DNA from: Bacillus sp. CECT 9360
GTDB taxonomy: Bacteria > Bacillota > Bacilli > Bacillales > DSM-1321
Reading direction: 5' to 3'
Length of the DNA stretch: 64,000 bases
Assembly (NCBI RefSeq): GCF_918741275.1
Contig: NZ_CAKKNA010000001.1
Location: forward strand, 248,001 to 312,000
Made by a program: the position numbers and the translations under genes. Positions within the stretch are counted from its first letter, which is position 1. Every line of letters begins with the position of its first letter. Below, one piece after another: positions 16,747 through 25,085 of this stretch. The notes beneath the pieces were generated by a model. That model ran no database searches. It saw only the letters and a program-made list of their open reading frames with translations, and was not told where the DNA came from.

Positions 16747-17385
16747 ATGACAATTACAATTTTAATTGCTGATGACCATCATATCGTCAGAAAAGGTTTA
16801 GTTTTGTTCTTACAAACCCAAACAGGGGTTGAGGTGATCGGGGAAGCGGAAAACGGATTGATCGCAGTCGAGAAAGCACTGGAGTTGAAGCCTGATATCA
16901 TTTTGATGGATTTATCCATGCCTGTCATGGATGGGGTAGAGGCAACTCGAAGAATTCTTGGAGAAAATCCAGCCGCAAAAGTCATGATCCTTACAAGCTT
17001 CTCCGACAAGAATCATGTACTTCCGGCGTTAGAAGCGGGAGCAAGCGGCTACCAGCTGAAAGATAGCGATCCTGACAAGCTTGTGGAAGGGATACATAAG
17101 ATAATCAACGGGGAAAACGAACTGGATCCAAAAATAACATCACACCTTTTGTCCCACTTGCAAGGAAAACATGAAAAAGCGTCACATGTCGATGAGCTGA
17201 CCAATCGCGAAAAAGAGGTATTAAATGAAATCGCAAAAGGAAGGAGCAACAAAGAAATTGCTTCAGCCTTGTTCATTACTGAAAAAACGGTAAAAACCCA
17301 TGTTTCTAATATCCTCTCGAAATTGAATTTACAGGACCGTACGCAGGCTGCTTTGTATGCGGTACGGAACGGGCTTGATGGCTAA
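16747..17385 (+). CDS. NarL/LuxR-family response regulator (YhcZ-like)
   Basis: A 212-residue regulator. The receiver domain has acidic residues D9/D10, phosphoacceptor D55 in ILMDLSMPV, and the conserved T/K residues (LTSF, YQLKDS). The C-terminal LuxR-type helix-turn-helix is LTNREKEVLNEIAKGRSNKEIASALFITEKTVKTHVSNIL. It is the cognate partner of the GAF kinase directly upstream. Targets are not evident here; the small peptide gene immediately upstream of the pair is an obvious candidate. Confidence 0.92.
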   Translation: MTITILIADDHHIVRKGLVLFLQTQTGVEVIGEAENGLIAVEKALELKPDIILMDLSMPVMDGVEATRRILGENPAAKVMILTSFSDKNHVLPALEAGASGYQLKDSDPDKLVEGIHKIINGENELDPKITSHLLSHLQGKHEKASHVDELTNREKEVLNEIAKGRSNKEIASALFITEKTVKTHVSNILSKLNLQDRTQAALYAVRNGLDG

Positions 17386-17444
17386 CCAGATTGGCAGGCC
17401 TTTTAAGACGATGACAGATGCGTAGCTGCTTTCAAGAGAAGAAG

Positions 17445-17543
17445 TTATTTATCCAGTCTAATAAAGCCCAGTATAATAAACATACCAATCCAACCAACCA
17501 CACACACTGTTTGAAGAACAGTTTCAATCAGCACATCATTCAT
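17445..17543 (-). CDS. Possible 32-residue single-pass membrane peptide
   Basis: On the minus strand an ATG at 17543, eight bases after GGAGTGA, opens 32 codons: MNDVLIETVLQT followed by a hydrophobic stretch CVVGWIGMFIILGFI and the basic end RLDK. This looks like a small transmembrane protein. It occupies the otherwise empty 340-bp gap between the response regulator and the YunG-like gene. No family recognised; moderate to low confidence. Confidence 0.4.
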   Translation of the reverse strand: MNDVLIETVLQTVCVVGWIGMFIILGFIRLDK

Positions 17544-17726
17544 GGAATTTCACTCCGTTCATTCATTTCTAATAGTGTTGGCAAACGTCTTTTTAATTAT
17601 TTGTCGGGATTTAATCTGTTTTTATAAAAGCCAGGCTATGGCGTCCTGCTCTCATGGATCCGTGAATCTTGATTAAGTCTTTGCGAGAGAACCAGAATAT
17701 TAAACGTCTAATAGGAGGTTTCATTC

Positions 17727-18080
17727 TTGAATAAAAAGATTACAGTAATAGAACAGCTGTTGCCTATCTTACAAAGAGCTTGGTCTTTATATTCCAGTTC
17801 AAAATGGACTCAAAATAATCCGGCAAAAGGGCAATGTGGTGTAACGGCCTTAATCATTAATGATATATTTGGAGGAGAAATTTTTAAGACACCAGAAGGT
17901 TGGCACTTTTATAATAAAATAAATCAAAACTACCATGACCTAACTGCATCTCAATTTTCTACTCAAATTCAATACTTAAATGTTCCTTCAAACCGAGTAG
18001 AAGCTTTCAATGACACTAATGAAAAACAGTATGGCTATCTAAAAGAAAAAATCTATAGGTATCTTAAAGAGGATAGATAA
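17727..18080 (+). CDS. YunG-family protein
   Basis: A 117-residue small cytosolic protein. NPAKGQCGVTALIINDIFGGEI, TPEGWHFYNKI and DLTASQF match the YunG family, whose members keep this Gln-Cys-x-Val-Thr core; the biochemical role is unknown. The Cys plus later His (GWHFYN) could form a cysteine-hydrolase-like pair, which is speculation. It starts with TTG nine bases after AGGAGG. Monocistronic, with a bidirectional terminator downstream. Confidence 0.75.
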   Translation: MNKKITVIEQLLPILQRAWSLYSSSKWTQNNPAKGQCGVTALIINDIFGGEIFKTPEGWHFYNKINQNYHDLTASQFSTQIQYLNVPSNRVEAFNDTNEKQYGYLKEKIYRYLKEDR

Positions 18081-18159
18081 CATACAGGGGTTTTCTCGAG
18101 TACAGAGGATTGTGTCATACTGTAGCGAAATATTTTTGCTCTTTGATCTGTCAAAAATT

Positions 18160-18200
18160 AAAAGTGGTTAACCCCCAAAACTTGGAGTTAACCACTTTTC
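18160..18200. terminator. Bidirectional terminator
   Basis: AAAAGTGGTTAAC (18160) pairs with GTTAACCACTTTT (18187). It directly abuts the stop codon of the convergent L,D-transpeptidase gene. Confidence 0.85.
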
Positions 18201-18944
18201 TCACTTCATTCCTAGCGCTTTTTTAGTTGCAGGTCCAACAATTCCGTCTGCTTTCAGTTTATTTGCTTTCTGGAACTTGCGTACAGCGATATCTGTATTT
18301 TGGCCAAAGACTCCATCGATGCCTTTTGTGCTGTAGCCGCGTTTTGTAAGAGCTTGCTGCAGTTCTTTTACTTCAGCTCCGCGGCTTCCTTTTTTTAAGA
18401 TTCCTGCAGATGAGGATGGTCCCTTTACATTTGATGGTTTCACCTTATACCCATTTGCCGTTGCAATTGCATCGAATGATTTTCCAGATGTCGTAATAAT
18501 GACGGGAGTATTCACTTTTACTTTGGAGAAAAGCCATTGCACTTCAGTGTTATGCATACGAATGCAGCCGTTGCTTACATATGTGCCAATCGAGCTTGGG
18601 TTATTATTGCCATGGATCGCATAAGTTGTTCCCCAGGTTCCCCTTGCATTCAGGCCAAGCCACCTGTTCCCTAGAGGATTGTTCGGGCTTCCTCCGGGGA
18701 TTTTTTTCTTGTAGTAAGGACGATTGACGATCTTGTTAACAATCTTGAATTTTCCTTCAGGCGTATACGAAGCTTTTTTCCCGGTGGCAACCCTAAAGAC
18801 TTTTGAAAGCTGGCTATTTTCATAATAAGCAAGCTGGTTGTTTGATTTGTTTATAATGATGAACTGGGTTCCTGCAGCAAAAGCAGGTTTTACACCGACA
18901 AACATAAAGCAAATCAAAACGAAACACAAAAATATTTTTCTCAT
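18201..18944 (-). CDS. Secreted L,D-transpeptidase with peptidoglycan-binding domain
   Basis: A 247-residue exported cell-wall enzyme that makes 3-3 cross-links or modifies stem peptides. The Sec signal peptide (MRKIFLCFVLICFMF) ends at AFA-A near residue 23. The YkuD catalytic domain (~27-150) has HGNNNPSSIGTYVSNGCIRM, containing the catalytic His and Cys. A C-terminal PG_binding_1 repeat (~185-245) reads GSRGAEVKELQQAL and GVFGQNTDIAVRKFQ. In spore formers, such enzymes are often cell-envelope or spore-cortex factors. Monocistronic. Confidence 0.93.
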   Translation of the reverse strand: MRKIFLCFVLICFMFVGVKPAFAAGTQFIIINKSNNQLAYYENSQLSKVFRVATGKKASYTPEGKFKIVNKIVNRPYYKKKIPGGSPNNPLGNRWLGLNARGTWGTTYAIHGNNNPSSIGTYVSNGCIRMHNTEVQWLFSKVKVNTPVIITTSGKSFDAIATANGYKVKPSNVKGPSSSAGILKKGSRGAEVKELQQALTKRGYSTKGIDGVFGQNTDIAVRKFQKANKLKADGIVGPATKKALGMK

Positions 18945-19253
18945 TTTTCCCCTTCCTTTTGGCTATCTCTGTTTAATAGCAAATCTGACCATTCTATCCT
19001 ATGCGGAAGGGTTCTCATTTGATTACAGAAATGTTAATTTTTTTACAAATAGATTTCATGCTAAAGTAAAATCAATCTATTTGCACTTGTTGGATGAAGA
19101 CGTATTTTTCAGAAAGTAGATGTAGAATTATAAATGAATGGGGAGGTCATTTTCTGCGTTCTTTACGCGTATTAATAGCAGTCCTTTTTATATCCTAAAT
19201 AGGACTATCACGATATTTATTTCTTCTCATTACATATTAAAGAGGTGACTCAT
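18945..19253. other. Intergenic region without a supported gene
   Basis: Holds the ribosome binding site and promoter side of the L,D-transpeptidase gene and the leader of the YueI-like gene. A GGGGAGG site at 19140 is followed by only a 14-codon frame with a CTG start, which I do not call. Nothing else seen. Confidence 0.4.
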
Positions 19254-19700
19254 ATGACCAGAGTGTCTGTAGATGATTATCTGCAAGAAGGAATTCATGG
19301 CAAGAAAGAAATAAAACCCGAGGAGCGAAGAAAGTACCTGGGAACATTGCGGGAAAGGGTTGTTGCCGTGTTAACCCAGGCCCAGGTGAGGGAGAAGACC
19401 ATTTATCCGGAAATAGACCGGTTATTAAAAGAAAACCCTCAAGCCACTTTATTGATGAATGGCTCCCTAAATTACTCAGATATTGCAAAATATATTGCAT
19501 TGGCCAAAGATAATAAAACAGCCTATAAAATTGTCGCCAACAGTACTCATGTTACAGAATTAGGACTAGTACTGGCGTGTGACACAGCTATTGATAAAGC
19601 AACAATTTCAATCGATTCCCGACCAAAAAAAGCAGTTGAAAAAAAGAAGAAACCGAGTTTGTTTTCGAAAATAATACGTAGGATTAAGAAGAAAAGATAA
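19254..19700 (+). CDS. YueI-family (DUF1694) protein
   Basis: A 148-residue cytosolic protein of the YueI family. VDDYLQEGIHGKKEIKPEERRKYLGTLRERVV is the typical N-terminus, and MNGSLNYSDIAKYIALA and ELGLVLACDTAID form a nucleotide-binding-like core. It resembles the eL30/L7Ae-like fold described for relatives, but the role is unknown. The tail is strongly basic (KKKKPSLFSKIIRRIKKKR), suggesting RNA or membrane contact. I start it at ATG 19254, six bases after AGAGGTG; the GTG at 19245 lies inside that site. Confidence 0.8.
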   Translation: MTRVSVDDYLQEGIHGKKEIKPEERRKYLGTLRERVVAVLTQAQVREKTIYPEIDRLLKENPQATLLMNGSLNYSDIAKYIALAKDNKTAYKIVANSTHVTELGLVLACDTAIDKATISIDSRPKKAVEKKKKPSLFSKIIRRIKKKR

Positions 19701-19744
19701 TGTTGAAAGCGGGGACACACAATCATTCTGAATTATTATATATC

Positions 19745-19928
19745 TTGACAATCCCACAGCTGAAGCAGTGGGATTCTTTTTTCCCACATGCCATACGTCG
19801 CCATATCTCTCGATAGGGTTTCTTGCCATGAGTTTTCCTATGTCTTTTGAACCTTTGGCTCAAAAAAGACAGCGGTGTTACTTACTTGCTATCCATTAGG
19901 CTATCCCCGCTTGTCCAGCGGTTAGGAG
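19745..19928 (-). ncRNA. Candidate omega-RNA (reRNA) region at the tnpB 3' end
   Basis: In this family the guide RNA scaffold overlaps the 3' end of tnpB and runs to the element's right end. This 180-bp stretch lies between the tnpB stop codon and the terminal hairpin at 19750-19775 and has no coding frame. Identification rests on position only; with a dead TnpB it is probably non-functional. Confidence 0.35.
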
Positions 19929-21042
19929 TCATATCCCTTCTTTCAGAATGTTCTTGGCTGCGTTGTGATCTCGATCATGATGCGCTCGACATTCACATGT
20001 CCATATTCTAATCGAAAGGTTTTTAACGGGCTTGTTTTTCTTTTCACAACTGGAACATCGTTGCGAACTGGGAAAATGAGAACCTACTACCACTAGATGT
20101 TTCCCGTACCATTTACACTTATATGCTAGCATTCTACGGAACTCAGACCAGGACACTTCTGAAATGGCTTTGGCTAACTTTCTGTTTTTTAACATATTTT
20201 TCACACGCAAATCATAATCGCCATCACTTGGTTTTCGCGAACCAGCGAAGAAGAGAGTTTATGCAAAAAGTCTTGTCGGCCATTCGTGATGTCTTCGTGG
20301 ATTTTTGCCACTTTCCGTTTTTGTTTATGCCAATTGGAACTGCTGACTTTCCTTCTGGAGAGAATTCTTTGGGTTTTTGCCAGCTTTTCTTCCAGTGAAC
20401 GAAACCATTTAGGATTGGAAATCGTGGTCCCATCCGAAAATGTGGCAAATTCTTTCAAACCAACATCTATTCCTATTTCAAACAAGGAATATTGTATCGT
20501 TTCTATTTCTTGTTCGGTTAGAATAGATACAAATTATTTGCCTGTAGCCTCCTTTCGAACCGTGGCAGAAAGAATTTTTCCTCTCACTTCACGGGGCTTC
20601 GCAATCTTCACTAATCCAATTTTCGGCAAAAGGAGAAAATCCTTATTTCCAATGCGGTCAATACGAACGCTTCCTACGCCTTTATTATAGTTGCATTTCG
20701 CTTTATAGGATTGAATGTTGTTCTTTTTGCTTTTAAAACGAGGTTTTCCTTTTGATTTATGATAAAACTCTTTGAATGCTTTCCCTAAGTCTTGAAGCGT
20801 GCTTTGAAGAGCCGCCCGATCCACTTCGTTTAACCATAGCATTTCTTTCTTCATGTAGGTTAATTACTTTTGAGCGTTGGAAGCATTAAAAAATTCGGAT
20901 TTCCATCTATTCTCGGTCAGCTGTCCGTTTTGAACCATCTCGTTTACGATATGCCAATAAACGTTCTTTTTTTCTTGTTTGGCTAAAGCTTCAAAGAAAA
21001 ATCGAACCACGTATCTATAGATACGCCTGGTTCGACCTCACT
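19929..21042 (-). pseudogene. tnpB: tnpB (RNA-guided nuclease) pseudogene
   Basis: About 370 codons of TnpB, reading from VVRFFFEALAKQEKKN near 21020 to KNILKEGI at 19929. Landmarks are MKKEMLWLNEVDRAALQST, the RuvC-I aspartate in [35 protein letters not shown], the zinc ribbon CSSC...CEC, and the RuvC-III aspartate in [12 protein letters not shown]. It is broken by TAA at 20864-20866, TAA at 20534-20536 (ATGK*FVSILTEQE) and a -1 frameshift at 20211-20215. There the expected IEDLRV reads ATGAT, so the RuvC-II catalytic Glu is lost. The zinc ribbon also has CxC where CxxC is usual. Confidence 0.88.
21002..21035. repeat. Large palindrome at the tnpB 5' end
   Basis: TCGAACCA-CGTATC-TATA-GATACG-CC-TGGTTCGA: two arms of 14 bp broken only by an extra CC. 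It overlaps the decayed 5' end of tnpB, so it may be a structure of the element's left end. Confidence 0.6.
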
Positions 21043-21135
21043 TTCATCCATCCCCTGAAGGAGTGGGCTTTCGCGTTTTTCGAGGTATCTGTAATTTCAC
21101 TTATGCAGATAGGTAATTCTATAGTTTCGTACCTG

Positions 21136-22239
21136 CTAAAAAGTGCCAGATTCATCGACGGTTTCCAGGATATTTTTTCTTTTTCGCAAATGGTAGAACA
21201 ATCGAAAGTTTTTGAACAAGGTCTTAATCACGGAATACAAAGGTATCGCAATTAAGATTCCGATGAAACCGTATATAGAGCCTGCGACCAGAAGCAGCAA
21301 GATAATCGTCAGAGGGTGAATATCAAGCTGCCTTCCCATGATATGAGGAGTGATTAAATTCCCTTCCAGCTGTTGAACAATCACCAATACAATCAACACT
21401 TTGATAGCCAGAATTGGTTCCTGTTGCAGTGCTACAAACAAAGCTGGAATAATGCCGATTGCAGGCCCTAAAAAAGGAACAACCGTTAAAAACATCGCAA
21501 ACAACGCAAGAATAAGCGCATAATCGAGCCCGATAATTAAATAACCGATATACATTAATACTCCATCGGCGACGGCCACTGTAAACTGGCCGATAATATA
21601 GGCAGACAGCGTCTTATCCACATCCTTTATGATAATATCTCCTTCATTCTCCACTTCTTCGGGAATCGTCTTCAAGAGATAGGGCCTGAGTCTGTGATCA
21701 TCCTTTAGAAAATAGAAAAGGATAAACGGCACAATAATCAATACGGTCGCAATGCTTGCAATCGTTGAAAAAATATTCATTAGATTGCCACTTAGTTTGG
21801 AAGCCAGCTCTTCGATGTATCCTCTCGCTCTTTCTTCAACATTCTCCAAATTTCCGATCATCCCAAAATCATTTTCTTCAATAACCTTCTCGGATTTAGA
21901 TGACAATTCCTCGACTTTGTCAGGTAGCTGATCGGAAAGTTGTTGGACTTGTTTGACAATCGCCGGGCCTGAAAAGTGAACCACAAGGAATATTAACCCG
22001 AAAATTGACGCAAAAACTACCACTATACTAACTGTCTTCGGCATAAATTTTGAAAGCATTCCCACGATAGGTCTTATAAGATAATAAAGAAGACCGGCAA
22101 TCAGGATAGGAAAGAAAATGGTTGCAATCATTTTCTGGAAAGGCCAAAAAAAATAATCGATCTTTCCGAAGAAGAATATGATTAAGATTGTAAGTAAAAC
22201 ACCTGTCGCATATTTAAAAAATGGCTTGTTAATCCACAA
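21136..22239 (-). CDS. AI-2E-family transporter
   Basis: A 367-residue membrane protein of the AI-2E (PerM/YdbI/YtvI) family. Hydrophobic segments occur at the N-terminus (VLLTILIIFFF, IFFPILIAGLLYYLI, SIVVVFASIFGLIFLVV). A long charged extracytoplasmic helix follows, then the conserved C-terminal FLGPAIGIIPALFVAL and GNLITPHIMGRQLDIHPLTI. Members export small molecules or sodium/protons; the AI-2 link holds for only a few. TTG start nine bases after GAGGAGG. Monocistronic. Confidence 0.88.
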   Translation of the reverse strand: MWINKPFFKYATGVLLTILIIFFFGKIDYFFWPFQKMIATIFFPILIAGLLYYLIRPIVGMLSKFMPKTVSIVVVFASIFGLIFLVVHFSGPAIVKQVQQLSDQLPDKVEELSSKSEKVIEENDFGMIGNLENVEERARGYIEELASKLSGNLMNIFSTIASIATVLIIVPFILFYFLKDDHRLRPYLLKTIPEEVENEGDIIIKDVDKTLSAYIIGQFTVAVADGVLMYIGYLIIGLDYALILALFAMFLTVVPFLGPAIGIIPALFVALQQEPILAIKVLIVLVIVQQLEGNLITPHIMGRQLDIHPLTIILLLLVAGSIYGFIGILIAIPLYSVIKTLFKNFRLFYHLRKRKNILETVDESGTF

Positions 22240-22336
22240 AAATGAATGCCTCCTCGGTAACTCTCTTTGTTACTACTTTTCCTTCTTCTTCACCGATTAA
22301 ACAATTTTATGAAATAATAAGAAAAGGATGATTTTC

Positions 22337-22519
22337 ATGACCTGGTTCTTTATTATAATTGCCATCATTTTACTTTTTGCTTTATTTATTGATTGGAGAC
22401 GTAAAATCATTAAAAATAATCATCAAACCCCGACCAACCCCCATTCTAGAAAAGGAGAAGATGCCAACCATACAATGGGGGACAATCGTTATACCGGCGG
22501 GGGGCCTGACTTACTTTAA
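22337..22519 (+). CDS. Small single-pass membrane protein
   Basis: A 60-residue protein: the N-terminal hydrophobic helix TWFFIIIAIILLFALFI is followed by a basic, Asn/His-rich tail (WRRKIIKNNHQTP...). The ATG at 22337 has AAGGATG seven bases before it; an in-frame ATG at 22328 overlaps that site. No family recognised. The divergent neighbour is the AI-2E-family gene. Confidence 0.55.
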   Translation: MTWFFIIIAIILLFALFIDWRRKIIKNNHQTPTNPHSRKGEDANHTMGDNRYTGGGPDLL

Positions 22520-22680
22520 TCTTAAAAAACAATGCTATAATTAAAAATGGTAAAAGCGATCATTCTTTAGATCCCAGGTAGAAGTGGAAGCTTTTTCGTT
22601 TGAAACCCTTCATAATTTTTGACTTCCATGGGTATCCTTTTCATCATATAACATTCTCACTGGAAGGAGTTTTGTTATTG

Positions 22681-23655
22681 ATGAGCATTTCCCGGATCGT
22701 CTCCCTGGCTGTTATTCTGCTTTTTGCTACAGGTCCTGTTTCGTCTTCCTCCAACGTCAATGAACCATTCGAAAAAGATGTTCCTGTTTTGCAGTTTCCT
22801 GTGATCAGTGACGTTCATATATGCGGACAGCCAAGAACGATTGAAGGGGTTCGGATTTGCGAAGCAGAAACCGATGGGAAATTCCTCGAAGCCTTGGAGG
22901 ATATAGAGCGGATCGCCCCCGGATATAAAGCGATTGCCATTGTCGGGGATTTCACAAATCAAGGGCTTGACGAGCAATATGACCGGTTTATGGACCTTTT
23001 ATTTACCGGTACCAATCCTGGGGCAGAAAAAATTATCGCAATCGGCAACCATGAATTTTTTGAGAATAAGCATTGGAAACGGCCAATGCTTACTAATCAG
23101 ATGCTTGTAAAAAGATATTCCACAAAAACCGGCATGGGAAATGTATATTATGATAGATGGATTGAAGGCTACCACTTTATTACACTCGGAAGTGAAAGTA
23201 TGTTCCGCGGCAATCCTAACAAACCGTTTATATCTGACGCACAATATAAGTGGTTGGAGCAAACGCTCAGCGATAATGCCGCAACGGGAAAGCCTATTTT
23301 TGTCTTTTTACACCAGCCAATCAAGCATACCGTCTATGGAACAGAAGGAAACTATGCTGATTTCGAAGGAACACGATTAAAGAAAATTCTCAGTAAATAT
23401 CCGCAGACGGTCCTCTTTAGCGGACATTCCCACTACGATTTGAACCACCCGAAAACTGTATATCGACAGGGGTTTACAATGGTGAACACCTCCTCAATAA
23501 GCTACGTCATGGATAAAAAGGGCCGGAAAAAACATTTATCCCAAGGTATACTTGTAGAAGTTTATAAGGACCGGCTGGAAATCAAAGCAAGGGAATTCAG
23601 TAACTCCTCATGGATTAGAGCATACTCAATACCGCTAAAAAAAAAGTCTAAATAA
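22681..23655 (+). CDS. Exported metallophosphoesterase
   Basis: A 324-residue calcineurin-like phosphoesterase. The N-terminal signal sequence (MSISRIVSLAVILLFATGPVSS) indicates export. The metal-ligand motifs are ISDVHI (DxH), GDFTNQG (GD), GNHEF (GNHE), FLHQP and SGHSHYD (GHxH); all five blocks are present, so it should be active. Relatives hydrolyse phosphomonoesters or cyclic nucleotides; the substrate is unknown. I start at ATG 22681 downstream of GGAAGGAG; an ATG at 22600 would add 27 residues not fitting a signal peptide. Confidence 0.85.
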   Translation: MSISRIVSLAVILLFATGPVSSSSNVNEPFEKDVPVLQFPVISDVHICGQPRTIEGVRICEAETDGKFLEALEDIERIAPGYKAIAIVGDFTNQGLDEQYDRFMDLLFTGTNPGAEKIIAIGNHEFFENKHWKRPMLTNQMLVKRYSTKTGMGNVYYDRWIEGYHFITLGSESMFRGNPNKPFISDAQYKWLEQTLSDNAATGKPIFVFLHQPIKHTVYGTEGNYADFEGTRLKKILSKYPQTVLFSGHSHYDLNHPKTVYRQGFTMVNTSSISYVMDKKGRKKHLSQGILVEVYKDRLEIKAREFSNSSWIRAYSIPLKKKSK

Positions 23656-23692
23656 AAAACGCATCACTATTATAGTAATGGTGCGTTTTTTG
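23656..23692 (+). terminator. Terminator after the phosphoesterase gene
   Basis: AAAAACGCATCACTA pairs with TAGTAATGGTGCGTTTTTT around a short loop. Confidence 0.85.
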
Positions 23693-23716
23693 TACCTATT
23701 TTTTAAAAAATATGAA

Positions 23717-23774
23717 AAATATCAGAATTTTTAATAATTTAGGCTTGAAGTTCATACTGATTAAGGAGTAAAAT
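23717..23774 (+). promoter_or_regulatory. Candidate promoter and CodY-like box of the BCAT gene
   Basis: TTGAAG (23745-23750), an 18-bp spacer and TAAAAT (23769-23774) fit a sigma-A promoter. AAATATCAGAATTTT (23717-23731) matches the CodY consensus AATTTTCWGAAAATT at 11 of 15 positions. CodY controls branched-chain aminotransferase genes in B. subtilis, so the link is plausible but unproven. Confidence 0.4.
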
Positions 23775-23826
23775 GGCAGTTATAGATTTCATATATTTTT
23801 TATCTTACCAATGAGGAGTTTGCGGA

Positions 23827-24927
23827 ATGAATACACAAAAGATCACCATCACCATTAGCGAAAATAAGAAAGAGAAACCTCAATCCGATCAGCTTGAGTT
23901 TGGAAAAGTATTTACGGACCATATGTTCGTCATGGATTTTTCCTCAGAACTAGGCTGGCATGACCCTCGAATTACTCCATATCAGCCGATCACTTTGGAT
24001 CCGGCAGCAATGATATTCCATTATGGCCAATCGGTTTTTGAAGGATTGAAAGCATATGTCACCGGAGATGAAAGAGTCTTGCTTTTCCGTCCAGAAAAAA
24101 ACTTCGAGCGCCTGAATAAATCCAATGACAGGCTTTGCATTCCCGAAATTGATGAAGACCTGGCGCTTGAAGCACTAAAGCAACTGATTGAAACCGATCG
24201 GGAATGGATTCCAACGGCAGAGGGGACTTCTCTTTATATCCGTCCCTTCATTATCTCAACAGAGCCTTATCTGGGAGTTGCTCCTTCAGGTCGTTATAAA
24301 TTCATTATTATCATGTCTCCTGTCGGTTCGTACTATAAAGAAGGAATTCAACCTGTCAAGATTGCTGTAGAAAAACAGTTTGTCCGTGCTGTAAACGGAG
24401 GAACAGGTACTGCAAAAACAGGTGGAAACTATGCATCCAGTTTAAAGGCCCAGGAAGTATCAACTAAAATGGGATATTCTCAAGTATTATGGCTCGACGG
24501 TGTCGAGAAAAAATACATTGAAGAAGTTGGAAGCATGAATGTGTTCTTTAAAATCAATGGCGAAGTAGTCACACCTGCGTTAAACGGAAGCATCCTGGAT
24601 GGAGTGACCCGGTCATCCATTATCGAATTGCTGAAATTTTGGAATGTTCCTGTAACCGAACGTAGAATTTCCATGGGAGAAATTCGGGAGGCACACCAAA
24701 ACGGAACGCTTGAAGAAGCATTCGGGACAGGTACAGCAGCTGTTATTTCACCGATTGGAGAGTTCTTCTGGGAGGATGAAAAATTAATCATCAATGACGA
24801 AAAAACCGGGGAGTTGTCCAAAAAATTATACGACACATTGACCGGAATTCAACGCGGCGAACTCAAAGATCCGTTCGGTTGGGTTGTGGAAGCTACGAAA
24901 ATAAGCAAGCTCTCAAGCGTCCGTTAA
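23827..24927 (+). CDS. ilvE: Branched-chain amino-acid aminotransferase
   Basis: A 366-residue class IV PLP enzyme that transaminates 2-ketoisovalerate, 2-ketoisocaproate and 2-keto-3-methylvalerate with glutamate, in both synthesis and breakdown. The catalytic lysine is in TAKTGGNYASSLKAQ. Other BCAT markers are HYGQSVFEGLKAY, LYIRPFII, VLWLDGVEKKYIEEVGSMN and the phosphate-binding FGTGTAAVISPIG. The length is that of type II BCATs such as YbgE/YwaA. Monocistronic with a terminator. It may also serve branched-chain fatty-acid precursor supply. Confidence 0.95.
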   Translation: MNTQKITITISENKKEKPQSDQLEFGKVFTDHMFVMDFSSELGWHDPRITPYQPITLDPAAMIFHYGQSVFEGLKAYVTGDERVLLFRPEKNFERLNKSNDRLCIPEIDEDLALEALKQLIETDREWIPTAEGTSLYIRPFIISTEPYLGVAPSGRYKFIIIMSPVGSYYKEGIQPVKIAVEKQFVRAVNGGTGTAKTGGNYASSLKAQEVSTKMGYSQVLWLDGVEKKYIEEVGSMNVFFKINGEVVTPALNGSILDGVTRSSIIELLKFWNVPVTERRISMGEIREAHQNGTLEEAFGTGTAAVISPIGEFFWEDEKLIINDEKTGELSKKLYDTLTGIQRGELKDPFGWVVEATKISKLSSVR

Positions 24928-24942
24928 TCCGCAATAAATGGG

Positions 24943-24971
24943 GCTCAATCTATTGAAGATTGAGCTTTTTC
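24943..24971 (+). terminator. Terminator of the BCAT gene
   Basis: GCTCAATCT (24943) and AGATTGAGC (24957) form a 9-bp stem followed by TTTTT. Confidence 0.88.
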
Positions 24972-25011
24972 TATTCAGATAAATAATTTTTAAAATCTTC
25001 TGACTTCTCAG

Positions 25012-25060
25012 TTGATATCTATTAAAGAATGTAATAATATAAGGGTAATACGTATTCGTA
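25012..25060 (+). promoter_or_regulatory. Promoter and operator of the first TetR gene
   Basis: TTGATA (25012-25017), a 17-bp spacer and TAATAT (25035-25040) make a good sigma-A promoter. Nine bases downstream lies TACGTATTCGTA (25049-25060), a near-palindrome found again in inverted form before the next operon (25797-25808). Position over the start of transcription suggests autorepression. Confidence 0.65.
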
Positions 25061-25085
25061 CTCACAAGAATGGATTGGTGTAAGA

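Larger units (their letters stand above)
19745..21080 (-). mobile_element. Decayed IS200/IS605-family (IS1341-like) element
   Basis: A tnpB pseudogene flanked by hairpin sequences typical of IS605 ends. At the tnpB 3' side AATCCCAC (19750) pairs with GTGGGATT (19768) around TGAAG. At the 5' side the minus strand reads GCGAAAGCCCACTCCTTCAG (about 21077-21056). No tnpA (Y1 transposase) is present. The exact ends and target site cannot be fixed from one copy. Confidence 0.7.

Noticed and set aside
19140..19200. 14-codon frame with a CTG start after GGGGAGG
   Set aside because: Start codon is very rare and the frame is too short; may be a trace of a lost gene but cannot be supported.
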